NCBI GenBank assembly: GCA_037176725.1
Contig: JAZBRS010000049.1
Span: 35,332,001 to 35,396,000 of the forward strand
Direction: 5' to 3'
Source: Posidonia oceanica
Taxonomy: Eukaryota > Streptophyta > Magnoliopsida > Alismatales > Posidoniaceae
Length of the DNA: 64,000 bases
In this document: piece by piece, positions 34,885 through 47,002 of the stretch
Layout of the letters: every line of letters starts with the position of its first letter
Position numbering within the stretch: position 1 is the stretch's first letter
Program-made: the position numbers and the translations under genes
Notes under the pieces: model-generated
Databases searched by the model: none
What the model was told of the DNA's origin: nothing
The model's input: only the letters and a program-made list of their open reading frames with translations

Positions 34885-37800
34885 TACATACTCCTCCTCA
34901 ACAGCAAAGGCGCTTTGGGGTACCCTAGATCGGAAATATAATACTGAGGACCAAGGTCTTGAAAAGTATTCTGTTTCCATGGTTTTGAAGTATCAGATGG
35001 CTGAGGGCAAGTCGATGACTAAACAGGCTCATGAATTTTTATTCCTGTGTCATGGTCTTCAAGAGGCAGACATGATGCTTCCTGAAAAATTTATTGTCAT
35101 GTCAATCATTGAGAAATTTCCAAAGTCTTGGGAGGATTTCGATCTGGATCTCAAGCACAAGAAGGAAAATTTGACCCCTGATAATCTTATGATTAACATA
35201 GCAATAGTGGAAGAACACAAGAGTCAGAAACATGTGATGCTTGTGGAGAGTAATGCTCAGGTTAATGTAACAGTTGGTAACAAGCCAAGTAAAGATCAAC
35301 AAGGAAAATCAAAAACAAAAATTAAGGCAAAGACCAAGATCCAGAAAAAACTCAGGAACAAACTGTGTTGGAATTGTGGTCAGGTTGGGCATTGGGCGGA
35401 GGAATGTCCATTTAAGAAAGATAAGTTATCTGAGGCCACTGATGGAGCGCTGGTCAATATAGTGACCTTTGCTCTTGAAAATATTGACGGGTATCTTATT
35501 GTAAAATCTAAACTCTTTACTATTTATGAACCACATTACTGGATTGTTGACACTGGGGCTAATGTGCATATTTGCACTGACAAATCTCTGTTTGTGTCTT
35601 ATCAGCCCATTAGAGGGAGGACAGTGATGCTTGGGGACTTGACGATTGCAGATGTGAAGGGTGAGGGTCGTGTGGAACTGAAGTTTCCTTTTGAAAAGGT
35701 TCTGACTTTACACAAAGTCAGTTATGCTCCTACGATATGCCGGAATATCGTGAGTGGTCCCATATTAGTTAGAGAGAGTTTTCGATTAGATTGTAAATGA
35801 AATAAAGTTGTTGTTTCACATTTAAGTACTGGTATTTTTATGGAAAATGTTATTTGTGTGATGTTGAAGATTTGTTTAAACTTCATATTGAAAATGTTAA
35901 CAATGCATGTGTGAATGATGATAATGTTCATTCTGTCATTTATAGTATTGAATCTTCTGATATTTGGCAAGAACGTTTAGAACATGTTAATTTTGATTCC
36001 CTGAAAGGAATGATGAATTTGAATCTTATTCCTAAGGTTGCAATTGATAGAAAACATAAACGTGAAATATGTGTGTAGGCTAAACAACCTAGGAAACCTT
36101 TCCATGTGGTTGATAGAAAATCAGATATACTTGATTTAGTGTATGCAGATGTTTGTGAATTTAATGGCATGATAACTAAGGATAATAAGAAATATTTCAT
36201 CACGTTCATTGATGTTGTAGTAGATACTATTATGTTTATTTACCGAAAAGTAAAGATGAGGCTCTTAATAAATTTTTAATTTATAAAAGTGAAGATGAAA
36301 CACAAACTGGTAAGGTACTTAAAAGATTAAGATCTGATAGGGATGGAGAATATACCTCTAACATGTTTCAACTATACTGTCAAAGTGTCGGTATTATACA
36401 TGAGGTGACGGCTCCTTATTTACCATAGTCTAATGGGATAGCAAAACGGAAAAATAGAACCTGACAGATATGATAAATACTCTACTGTAAAGCTCTAGAT
36501 TACCTACTTATATGTGGGAGGAAGCTTTAATTACGATTTGTCATATTTTGAATTGAGTTCTCCATAAGCATAAAGAAAGTAGTCCTTTTGAGCTTTGGAG
36601 AGGTCGCAAGACAAGTCTCAAATATTTCAAAGTGTGGGGGTGTCTTGCAAAAGTATTGATCCCAGAACACAAGAGAAAGAAATTGGGACTTAAAACAGTA
36701 GATGCTATATATTTGGGTTATGTGGAAACTAGTTATACCTATAAATTATTAGTCATAAGATCTAATGTTTTAGGCATAGATGTTAACACTATATTACAAT
36801 TCCGTGATACAACATTCTTTGAGAATGTGTTTCCCATGAAGACAAGTGTTCCCCAAAGTGTTTCTTCTGTAGATTCTACTCCTACTACTGGTTTCATTCC
36901 CGATTATGTGGAAAGGATGGCGCATGTGGGGGATGAACCTGATGGTGTTATTTCTAGACCAGATCAGTATTTGGAAATAACTGAGCCTAAGAGAAGTAAG
37001 AGAGCTAGGATATCTAAATATCTTAGAAGTAACTTTGTTACTTTCAACGTGAAGAATGATCCTGTAACCTTCAAGCAAGCTATGGCTTCACTTGAAGCAA
37101 AGCATTGAAAGGAATCTGTCAATAGTGAAATTCAATCAATTGTCTCTAATGGGACATGAGAATTAGTTGATTTACCTCCTAGGTGTACAACTATTAGGTG
37201 TAAATGGATATTTAACTAAATCCAGATGGAACAATCAATAAGTATAAGGCCAGATTGGTTGCCAACGGATTTACACAACGAGAGGGAATAGACTATTTTA
37301 ATACCTATTCATGTGTTTCCCGTATAACTACAATTAGAGTACTTGTTACACTAACATCTATATATGATATTACCATACATCAAATGGATGTAAAAACTGC
37401 ATTCCTGCATGGTGATCTTCAAGAAGAGATTTGTATGGATCAACTTGAAGGATTTGTAGCTCGGGAGAATGAAAGAAAGGTGTGTAAACTTGTAAAGTCA
37501 TTGTATGAACTGAAACAAGCCCCTAAACAGTGGCATGAAAAGTTTGATCAAATTATTCTATCTTTTGGCTTCAGTGTTAATGAGTCTGACAAGTGTGTCT
37601 ATGCTTATATGTGGATGATATACCATTGTTTGGTCTAACTTGAGTATTATTAATGAGACAGAGTCATTCTTATGTAGTAAGTTTGAAATGAAGGATATAG
37701 GTGTTACTGATGTAATTTTAGGGTTTAAAATCACTAAGTCAATTGATGGTATAGTTCTCTCTCAATCTCATTATGTTGAGAAAATGTTGGAGAGATTTGG

Positions 37801-39116
37801 CTATACTACATGTAGAACTGAAAAAACCCATATGACTCTTCGAAACCTTTGTTTAAGAATGAAAGTGGAATTCCTGTGTCTCAATTAAGATACTTACAGA
37901 TCATTGGTAGTTTGATGTATCTTACAAATTGCACAAGACAAGATATTTCATTTGCGGTGTGTAAGTTAAGTAGATACACAAGCTGTCAAATAGAACCCAT
38001 TAGGAGGCTTTGGATAGAGTACTTAGGCACTTGAAGGAAACAATTTCCCTTGGACTGCATTATGGAAAACATCCTTCTATCCTAGAAGGGTATAGTGATG
38101 CTAGCTGGATAGCCAAGAACTCTGGAAGTAATGGGATTTCATAGTATGTATATACCTTGGGTGGCGACTCTATCGCCTGGAGGTCCAAGAAACAGACCAT
38201 TCTGTCCCGATCTACATTTGATGTAGAGTTATGTGCTTTGGATGAAACTGGAATCGAAGCTGAATGGTTAAAGAAACTTATGTCTGATTTACCTATGGTA
38301 AAGAAGCCTCTTCCTGCAATCTCAGTACATTGTGATAGCATGACAATAATTGCTAAAATCAAAAATTTCAAGTACAATTAAAAGCAAAGGAGACACATTC
38401 AAGTTACACTAAAGTCTATAAGGGAACTTGTGTTTGATGGGATTATAGCTGTGAACTTTATTAATACCAAAGATAACACAACTGATCCTTTAACTAAGGG
38501 TCTAGCTTTAGCTTTAGTTCAAAAATCTAGGCTGGGGATGGGACTGAAACCCACTAGGAATTCACAGGCAGCATCAACCCAGCCTATTTGAGTAGAGATC
38601 CCACAAAGTAGGTTTAATGTGGTAGTAACAAGTTGTTTTGTGAATATGTGTGACGTCTCAAATATATAGTGATACTTATGTATATGAGTGTCTATCCCCT
38701 GTAAACCTAGAGATGTCACGACTGCAAGTTAGTAAAAGAATAGTCTCTGAATGGGATCAAGTCTTATGACAGGATGCTAGCAGTACATCTTTGGAGACGC
38801 CCAACTAAATGATTGACCTTGTGTGGCCGCAATACAGGAATTAGGTTGTTCCCTGAAATCAATCATGATACAGGATATAGATGCATGGTCGTTAACACAT
38901 CAAACCTAAAGATCATAACCATAGCCTTTGTCATGTTGTTACTAATGGACATCTTCACACCAAAGGTTCAGATTCAAGACGTAAATTCACCTAGTCCTTG
39001 AGGCGTTAATATTGGCTAACTCAGGTAATGGTTCAAACTGGGAGGTACCATTACTGAAAGCATGACATGTTAGTTGATTCTAGATAGCACTTTACACTTT
39101 GGGCTTTGTGGGGGAT

Positions 39117-39941
39117 TGTTGAACATTTAATTAATCAGGTTTAAGTTAGGCTTAATTAGGTCCATGATACTTGATTAAATAATGCTCATGTTAAGTCCAT
39201 TACATTGCCTTTGTTAATAAAGATTAAATGTTTAGTAATAAGTCCAATGGAGGGAATATTTAGAAGGAAATATTTTAGAGGGTACTTTTGTGCATCCCAC
39301 ATTGGAGAATAGTAAAATCTTGGATTATCCTATTTCCAAGGAGCTCTAGAACAATTGTTCACAAAAGCTTTGATTAGGCATAGATGACCACGCGCATGTG
39401 CGCACGCACCGGGTCAGGTTTCGGGCTTGAGGGAATGGTCTTCGGGTACTTTTTGCACAAAATTACACTAGCTAATCAAGTTTAATTAATGTCTTACTTT
39501 AATTAATGACAATCTGGTCAATCAAAACGCGTCCTCCAACGGATATTTCCAAATCAAACTACGTGGAAAGGGTCAGACTCGTAGAGAGATAGTTATGTAC
39601 TTTTCTCTTCTTTCTCTCATCTCTGATGATTGGTATGTTATTTAATTTTGAGCCGATTGATGTATGATTGCTGTGTAGACGAAAATCCGGTACGTTCTCC
39701 ATCTACTAGATCGTTTTTTCCTGAGAGAAAAAGCATAGAACCCTGTGTACCTGTATGGGTTGCTATTTTCTCTAAAGCAAGTCCTTTGAGACGACTCGAT
39801 CAGATAAAATCTAACTTTATTTCTCTATTTTGTTTCTATTGCTTGCATTAGTTGTTTATGATTTTTCCTAGATCTTATATTATGACTTTAATTAACATGT
39901 TAATCAATACAATTCATATGTTTATACATATAATTCCACGA
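39117..39941 (+). repeat. 3' LTR of the copia element, next to the P450 gene
   Basis: Starts TGTTGAACATTTAATTAATC right after the purine tract GTGGGGGAT and ends near TTCCACGA (39941). Same orientation as the P450 gene, whose ATG is about 230 bp downstream. Confidence 0.8.
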
Positions 39942-40020
39942 AGAAGACATGCATTTTGGGGAAGGTAGGCAATCACTTTAGACATGATAATAACGATGCT
40001 AATGATACCCTAGTAGTGCC

Positions 40021-40034
40021 TTTATATATATAAT
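40021..40034 (+). promoter_or_regulatory. Probable TATA box of the CYP78A gene
   Basis: TTTATATATATAAT lies 137-150 bp upstream of the start codon and about 80 bp after the copia LTR ends. A transcription start 25-35 bp downstream would leave a 5' UTR of roughly 100 bp. Confidence 0.55.
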
Positions 40035-40170
40035 ATGATAACCCCATCACGTTTATCATGAACAATAAACTCTATTAGAGCCTTTACAGATATGTACCAA
40101 CTGATCTAGTCCATTCCATCCTCCTGTAAAACTCTATCTTAACCTCACTCCAGAACCCAAACCGGCGGTC

Positions 40171-42215
40171 ATGAAGTCTCAGTTGGTTACTTCCATCCAC
40201 CTTTGCCTACTACCATCAATCCTCATCCTTGTAGCCACAAGCCATGCACCATGGCCACTCTTCTTCACAATCTTCTCCCTCTCCTCCCTCCTCTCCCTCC
40301 TCCTCGCCACCTGGCTCGTCCCCGGCGGTATGGCGTGGTGCAAGCCACCCCGCTTCGACCGCCTTCCAGCAATCCCCGGTCCCTCGGGCTGGCCCTTGCT
40401 CGGCTCGATTCCGGTCATGATGGGCCCTCTAGCGCACCGCCGGCTTGCCGTACTATCCGCATCTTTCGACGCGAAGCGTCTCATGGCTCTTAGCCTCGGC
40501 ACGAAACCGGCCATCATAAGTAGCCACGTCGACACGGCCAAGGAGATCCTCTCGAGCCCGGCCTTCGCCGATCGACCCCTGAAGCTCACCGCTACACTCC
40601 TCATGTTCGACCGGGCCATCGGGTTTGCTCCTCACGGGGACTACTGGCGCCACCTCCGCCGCGTGGTTGCCACCAACATGTTCTCTCCGAGGAGGATTGC
40701 CTCGACGGAGGGGCTACGTCGAAGGATAGTGCTTGACATGATGGAGGGGATCGATGAGATGATGGAGAGGAGAGGAGTGGTCGAGTTGAGGGGTGTGTTG
40801 AGAAGGGGAGCGTTGGAGAGTGCAGTTGAGAGTGTAATGGGACGTTGTGGAGTGGAGATGGAGGAGATTACGGAGGTTGTGAGAGAAGGGTACGAGTTGA
40901 TGGGGAGATTCGGGTGGGAGGATTGTTTTCCTGTGGTTGGTGGGCTTTTGGGTTTCCATGGGGTGAGGAAGAGGTGCGAGAGTCTTGCTGCGAGAGTTAA
41001 GTGGCTGTTTGGTGGAATCATTGAGAAGAGGTGGGAAGAGGGTGGTGTGTGCATGGGAGATGATTTTCTTAGTTTTTTGATGTCTCTTCCCAAGGATGAA
41101 CGGTTGAGTGAGTCAGACATGATTGCCGTCTTGTGGGTAAGATTTATGTTTTTATTACTGGAGTGCTTAAAAACTTGAAATGGTGGCAAAACTACACACA
41201 CTTGATCCAACCAAATTCACCTATCATCTTTGATGTATTTTTCGAAACTTCATGTCTTTTTTTCTGTTGATACGTATCTAGTTTCTGTACCACAATTATC
41301 AGTTGTAGTTCTCTCGTCAAGGTCAATGCGGTCCTCCTCCTTTTTGCACAACCTAGTCTTTTGTGGGAAAAAGAAGAAGAAATGTTGTATGGTATTTGTC
41401 AGGGACAGAGATCTCAGATGATTCTTTTCCTTAATTTCAAAATATAGCCATTACAACCTTGTATAGCTTGCAGGTAACTGAATCCCTCCAATTATTTGGA
41501 AAGCGATGCTGACATGACTTGCACCATTATCGTCCTCCCATTAATTCAATCCCAACCAACACCACCGCTACACTCATCCTACCATCATTTCTATTTACAG
41601 GAGATGATATTTAGAGGAGCTGACGTAGTCGCCATCCTACTCGAATGGATCATGGCCCGAATGATCCTCCACCCTGAAGTACAGGCCCAGGCCCAAGAAG
41701 AGCTCGACGCTAACGTTGGTTCATCCCGACCCGTCCAAGACTCAGACGTGTTGGGCCTCCGCTACCTCCAAGCCATCGTCAAGGAGGTCCTCCGGCTTCA
41801 CCCTCCCGGCCCACTCCTCTCGTGGGCCCGGCTTGCCATCCACGACGTGCACATCGGCAAACACTTCGTGCCGGCCGGGACAACCGCCATGGTTAACATG
41901 TGGGCTATCACTCATGACGGGTCTGTGTGGAAGGACCCGTGGGCCTTCCGGCCTGACAGGTTCTTTGAGGAGGAGGTTAGTGTGATGGGGTCCGACCTAC
42001 GGCTCTCACCATTTGGGTCCGGCCGCAGGGTCTGTCCGGGAAGGGCTCTGGGCCTAGCGACAGTACACCTTTGGCTGGCCCGATTGCTGCAGCGGTATAG
42101 TTGGTTGCCCGGGCGGCCGGTGAAGCTGTCGGAGTGCCTCCAGTTATCGCTGGAAATGGAGAAGCCTTTGATTTGCCGAGTTGTTCATAGGAAGTTAGCA
42201 GTAGATGTGAAGTGA
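40171..42215 (+). CDS. CYP78A: Cytochrome P450, CYP78A family (KLUH/PLASTOCHRON1-like), two exons
   Basis: Exon 1 is 40171-41136, the intron 41137-41600 (GTAAG...TTTACAG, phase 0) and exon 2 41601-42215, giving 526 residues, normal for CYP78A. The N-terminus has a hydrophobic anchor for the ER membrane, then the hinge '[12 protein letters not shown]'. Visible motifs are 'FADRP', 'GDYWRHLRR' (helix C), 'SDMIAVLW' before the intron, '[16 protein letters not shown]' (helix I), 'KEVLR' (ExxR), 'FRPDRF' and the haem loop '[10 protein letters not shown]' with its cysteine. 'AIHDVHIG' and 'LATVHLW' point to the CYP78A5/CYP78A11 branch, whose members control organ size and leaf initiation through an unidentified mobile signal. 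Odd point: helix I lacks the usual oxygen-handling threonine ('RGADVV' where 'RGTDTV' is expected from memory). The intron sits at the conserved CYP78A position. No frameshift or stop occurs, so it is probably functional. Confidence 0.93.
41137..41600 (+). other. Intron of the CYP78A gene
   Basis: GTAAGATT donor after the tryptophan codon and CTATTTACAG acceptor before 'EMIFRG'. It is 464 bp long, AT-rich, and contains no element that I recognise. Confidence 0.88.
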
Positions 42216-42558
42216 AGTGTGCCTTTTGTGTGCGAGTGTCATGCAATCCATGTGTGTGTGTGTGCAAAAAGGATTGCCATGTGATGTTTACCTATGGAAT
42301 CTGGTTTATGGTGACGGATATGGGCTTTTCTCTATCTGAAGATGTACATCTAACATATGTAGAATTAACCAATGGGTCTTTTGTTCTTTGGATAGGCTTA
42401 ACTTCTCTGATAATCTTCTTTTGCAAGAGCTAGCAACTTGGTTATCAAAATAAAAGGTAGATGAACCCACAAAATTCTTCTTGTTATTTTTTTCTCTTTC
42501 TTTACTATTTTTTTTGTAAATTTTAATTATCTTATAGGTGGCAATGCTCAGGCTTGAT
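42216..42558 (+). other. 3' flank of the CYP78A gene with candidate poly(A) signal
   Basis: A GT repeat lies at 42251-42264 and an AATAAA at 42449-42454, 234 bp after the stop, which is suitable for polyadenylation. Nothing else was seen before the hAT-like fragment. Confidence 0.45.
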
Positions 42559-43203
42559 TAGGACTAGAAATTTGGACCAAGCCACCCGTGACCTGGTAGC
42601 CCAATGGCCTGCCTTGAAAAAATTTCGGCTCAGCTCGGCCTAAATCCGATAGGGCCAAGGGCTGAGGATTTTCTCCTGCAGCCTGGTTTGAGCTCGAACA
42701 TGGCCTGACCTGAGCCTAAATATGACTTGACCTAGGCTCATTTTTATAGTCCGATTTAGACTCGAAGTAGACCTTAAATAACAATATGTAATTTTAAATA
42801 TAAATTTTAATTTTTAAGTTATAATAATTATTTTATAATGTATTATATATATAAACATGTGATAGTTAAAAAAAGATGTCTAAATTAAAGAAATGGACAT
42901 CTAGTTTTGTAAACAGTGCATTCTATCCAAAAAAACGAATGTCCATTTTATAAAATTGGACATTCGTCTATTTTTATTAGTGGATGCCTATTTTTAGTAT
43001 TTTATAAATTTTTAAACATTAATAAATCAATTAGAGTCAGCTTGAAATCGGACCCAATGCAGCCCGAAATAAATATGGTCGAAGGATTTCTAATTCCAAT
43101 TTGACTTGGCCCAGCTCGAAATGAATTAAAGTCAGATCGGCCCGACCCAAAATAGTGTTGGGCCTTAGAAATTTCAAGTCGGGCCACCTGATTTCCAAGT
43201 CTA
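42559..43203. mobile_element. hAT-like non-autonomous fragment related to 11505-12914
   Basis: The right part (about 43020-43203) matches the right end of the hAT element at 12721-12914, including GGATTTCTAATTC-type text and the terminal GATTTCCAAGTCTA. The left end TAGGACTAGAAATTTGG (42559) fits the inverted terminal sequence with two indels. The subterminal parts repeat GGCCTGACC and GGCCCGACC units. Candidate 8-bp flanks (GGCTTGAT and GTGTTGCT) agree at only 5 of 8 positions, so the borders are tentative. A short duplication of TGATTTCCAAGTC follows at 43212. No coding part remains. Confidence 0.55.
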
Positions 43204-43449
43204 GTGTTGCTGATTTCCAAGTCGGGCCACCTGAAGGATTTGTCTCTTTAAATACACATTTCATGATATGTGCGTGAATGATATTGTTTACTTAAAATAT
43301 GTACATCATGAAATGTACGTGAATGACATTGTTTATAATCGAAGAAATTAGAAGCAAAGAACACGAACGAGAAGAAGGCTTCTATATCTATAATAACAAC
43401 ATTTGGTTTTTTTGGAGGAACAACAAAAATAAGTAAATCTACCAATCAG
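43204..43449. other. No gene recognised
   Basis: Spacer with two similar copies of a CATGAAATGTACGTGAATGA-like segment (43259-43290 and 43307-43338). Confidence 0.45.
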
Positions 43450-44011
43450 TTAGGATTAACCAACTCCTGATTAAGAAAGAGATCATGACATGACATATAA
43501 AGAAACCAACTTATTTTCGTTCGGTAAAAAATAAGGATCAAAATCATTGAAATTTTATATAATTAAAATTCATATTTTCAGGATCGAATCATGATAAATC
43601 ATCACAAAATAGAATATGTGCAGAAGCGTACCTAGATCTATGTGAAAAACTGTAGGTATCCTTGATCACCAACTTAGATCTGGTCTTCCAAGTCTCTAAG
43701 TCCTCTTTTCTTTTTCAAACTCAAGATGAAGTGAGAGAGAAGGGAGACTATGATATATCATATGTGTTTAAGGCTTGGGAACCAAGGCTACTTTTATAGA
43801 ATTCCATAAAAATACATATTCCCAATTTGGTTCATCAACAAATGGTAATATGTCCAAATAGTTTCTACACATAAGACTCACATCACTTAAGATGTCAAAT
43901 GGCTCAACCCAAACGAAATATATCACTTTCAGTGAGCCTAATCATAAAAAAACCTATAATACTTTAATTGATTCTATATTGGCTCATATATTATTGGATT
44001 TTAACCCAACA
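43450..44011 (-). repeat. 3' LTR of the minus-strand copia element
   Basis: On the minus strand TGTTGGGTTAAAATCCAATA starts at 44011, directly after the purine-rich AAGTAGGAGAT, as expected for a copia LTR. It contains a TCTATAAAAG promoter-like site (43792-43801). The far border near 43450 is approximate, because the 5' LTR is not in the window. Confidence 0.6.
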
Positions 44012-44381
44012 ATCTCCTACTTAAGCCACACATAAAATTTAACAATTAAAGCATTAAAATTTTATGAGCTCCAAATGACTATTTCAACAAAGACATCTTA
44101 CAATCCGGTCCATGAATTGTATCAACATAGGAATAAAGAAGCTTTTATTACTTTTAGCGTAATTCAACCCACAATGGTTACTAATGTTAATACAACAAAT
44201 GACATGGATTAAGTATGGATGTGTAGCATGGAATTTAGGCGAAGTGATTTTAACACGTCCATATCCAACTGGTCCAACCTTGAGTGAGATCAATATAAAT
44301 AATCAGAATGTAAATAACCGAAAACTTTGTTTCTGCGAAAACAATGTCTATTTCAACAAAACATTCAAATACAAACTCTCA

Positions 44382-46611
44382 CTAAATCGATACATCATCA
44401 AATAATGCAACACCTATATGAGCCACATGCTCATGAAAGACTTTGGGTGGTATTCCCTTAGTAAGCGGATCCGCAATCATGGAGTTTGTCCTAATATACT
44501 CTATAGACAACTAACCATTCTGGATTCTTTCTTTCACAACCAGAAACTTAATGTCTATATACTTAGACTTTGATGAGCTTTTGTTGTTATTGGAATATAT
44601 CACCACAGATTTATTGTCACAACATAACTTAAGTGGTCTTTCAATTCCATCTACAATCTATAGACCTGTGACAAAATTTCTTAGCCATATTCCTTGATTG
44701 AATGCCTCATAGCATGCTATATACTCAACTGCCATAATAGAAGGAGCTATAAGTGTCTGCTTGACACTTTTTCATGATATAACTCCACCTGCTAGCAAGT
44801 ATATATAGCCCGAAGTAGATCTACGGTTATCTTGGCATCCGGCGAAATCGAAGTCAGAATACCCAATGATCTCCAACTGATCCGATTTCCTATACACAAA
44901 TGCAAAGTCTTTTGTTCTTAGCAAATACCGCATGACCCGCTTAACAGCTTTCCAGTGATCCATACCTAGATTGCTTAAGTATCTGCCTAACATGCCAACA
45001 ACGTACGTGAGATCCGGACACGTACAAACTTGAACATACATAAGACGTCCAATTGCATATGGAATCTTTTGCATTTCCTTATGTTCAAAATCATTTTTAG
45101 GGCACTATTTGAGACTAAACTTATCTTCCTTAGCCATAGGGGTGTTTCCTGACTTACACCCACTCATGCTATACCTTTTAAGGACTTTTTCTATATAGTT
45201 CTTTTGTGATAATCCAAGAATACTTCTAGAACGATCTCGAAATATTTGGATTCCTAAGACAAAAGAAGCTTCATCAAGATCTTTCATCTCAAATTTGTTT
45301 GAGAGAAATTTCTTAGTCTCTAAAAGTAAGTTCATATCATTAGTGGCAAGAAATATGTCATCAACATACAAGACCAGGAAAACATATTTACTCCCTCTGA
45401 ACTTATGGTATACACAATCATCTACAGAATTCATCTCAAAACCAAACGAGATGACAACTTGATGAAATTTGTGATACCATTAACGGGATGTTTGCTTTAA
45501 ACCATAAATGGACTTCTTAAGTTTGCAAACTATTTTCTTTGCGTCACCTAATGCAAAGTGTTTTGGTTGCACCATATAGATCGTCTCATCAATGTCACCA
45601 TTGAGAAACGCTGTTCTTACATCCATTTGTTGTAGCTCAAGGTCAAAATGAGCAACCATTGCCATGATAATCTGAAAAGAGTCTTTCAATGTAACCGGAG
45701 AGAAAGTCCCTTTATAGTCAATGCCTTTCCTTTAAGTAAAACCCTAGTGACAAGACAAGCCTTATATCTTTTCACATTACCTAACGAATCCCTCTTGGTT
45801 TTAAATATCTATTTGCAACCAATAGGTTTCACACCTTCAGGTAATGGGACAAGATCCCAAACGTCATTGTCCTTCATAGATTTAAACTCATCATTCATAA
45901 CATTTATCCACTTTTGAGAGTTGGAACTATTGATTGCTTGATGGATGTTGATTGGATCGTCGTCTATCAAGTCATCATCTACTTGATTTTCTTAGAGAAA
46001 TACGATGTAATCATCTGAAATCGCACTTCTCTTCTCTCTAGTGGACCTCCTAAGTGGCATTAGCTCTTGAGGGAGTTGAGTTTGTTCTACTTGAATGGGG
46101 AGAGGATCAATAATGTCTTGCTCCGGATTTGCCCCTAGAACAACGTCAGGAATTAATTCCTGATCATCGTTAATAGCAACTGTAGGAAGAGAAATAAATT
46201 CCTCTTCAAAGACAATATCTCTACTCTTATCTTCCCCTCAAACTCTATTTCCTCAAGAAACCTAGCATTACCCGTCTCAAAAAATGACCTAATAGTGGGA
46301 TCATAAAACCTAAAGCCCCTAGATCAGTCAGAATACCCAACAAAGTAGCAGTTAATGGTCCTAAAGTCCAGTTTCTTTTCATTAGGCTTATAAGGCCTAG
46401 CCTCAACTAGACAACCCCACACATGAAGATGCCTTATGCTGGGTTTCTTCCCAACTCATAATTCACAGGGGGTTTTAGCCACTGTCTTAGTTGGTACTCT
46501 GTTTAAAATGTAAGCTGCAGTATTAAATGCTTCGCCCAAGAGAGATTCTGGTATGGTCTTTAATCTATTGACACCTAATATCCTAACATTGGTTTGTTTT
46601 CCTTTAATACA
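44382..46611 (-). pseudogene. Copia integrase, reverse transcriptase and RNase H, truncated
   Basis: Reading from 46611 downward: an integrase end ('LLGEAFNTAAYILNRVPT'), then, after a decayed linker, the reverse transcriptase with 'QQMDVRTAFLNGDIDETIYM' (45480-45689). Next come 'LYVDDIFLATND' (within 45105-45434), 'YSMSGCKSGNTPM', and RNase H with 'YAIGRLMYVQVCTCPDLTY' and 'FDFAGCQDNRRSTSGYI' (44772-45074). The end reads 'DPLTKGIPPKVFHEHVAHIG' and stops at 44382. Frameshifts near 45090, 45450 and 45750 and the loss of everything before integrase make it non-functional. The break at 46612-46620 coincides with the LTR of the gypsy element inserted next to it. Confidence 0.85.
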
Positions 46612-47002
46612 TGATGTGTACGTTTTAAATACCGCAAGTGCACGACGTACTATGTAGTACATATGCAAGTACGGATCGATCCCACAGAGAATAGTGAATT
46701 CTAGATTTTAATTCTAATTGTCAAATTATGATGGAAGATATGAAGATAGAATTGGAATTTAGTGAAATAAAAGAAAACGTGATGATTTTTATACTTAAAA
46801 TTATATGATAAAGCCTAGGATTTTAAATTCACTATGCAATTAACATGATGATCAACTAGGTCACTCTCTCTCCCTTTTCAATCTTAAAAATCAAACTAAA
46901 GAATTCTACTCTAACAAGCATAGCCTATATGGAACATATGATAGACTATCAAGTACATGAATAGAAAAACAAAAGCATGATTTAATTAGATGATAACATA
47001 AT

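Larger units (their letters stand above)
33130..38591 (+). pseudogene. Copia gag-pol polyprotein, decayed and interrupted
   Basis: Gag begins near ATG 33130 and shows 'FKRWQQCMK', with a TGA at 33325-33327 where tryptophan is expected. It resumes after the nested LTR with 'YNTEDQG' and 'IIEKFPKSWEDF'. A CCHC knuckle 'CWNCGQVGHWAEEC' is at about 35365-35406. The protease has 'WIVDTGANVHICTD' near 35541. Integrase parts include 'IWQERLEHVNFDSLKGMMN' (35961 onward), then 'SDRDGEYTS'-like text and 'WGCLAKVLIPEHKR' (36635 onward). The reverse transcriptase has 'QMDVKTAFLHGDL' (37381 onward). The catalytic 'YVDD' is present at 37608-37619 but displaced from the main frame by an indel. RNase H has 'WRSKKQTILSRST' and 'TDPLTKGLA', ending at 38591. 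It encodes no complete protein. Confidence 0.85.
32178..39941 (+). mobile_element. Ty1-copia retrotransposon with both LTRs, carrying a nested solo LTR
   Basis: Two long direct repeats (32178-33090 and 39117-39941) begin TGTTGAAYATTTAATTAATC and share sequence to TTCCACGA. Between them, gag, protease, integrase, reverse transcriptase and RNase H appear in copia order, all broken by stops and shifts. A polypurine tract (GTGGGGGAT) precedes the right LTR. The LTRs differ by many substitutions and by deletions of about 25 bp in the left copy and 70 bp in the right copy, so the insertion is old. A gypsy solo LTR (33396-34879) is nested in gag. I could not define a clean target duplication or a standard primer binding site. 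Confidence 0.88.

Noticed and set aside
40641..41210. 189-codon minus-strand ORF opposite the P450 gene
   Set aside because: Shadow of the GC-rich P450 coding strand; Ser/Pro/Thr-rich with no domain.
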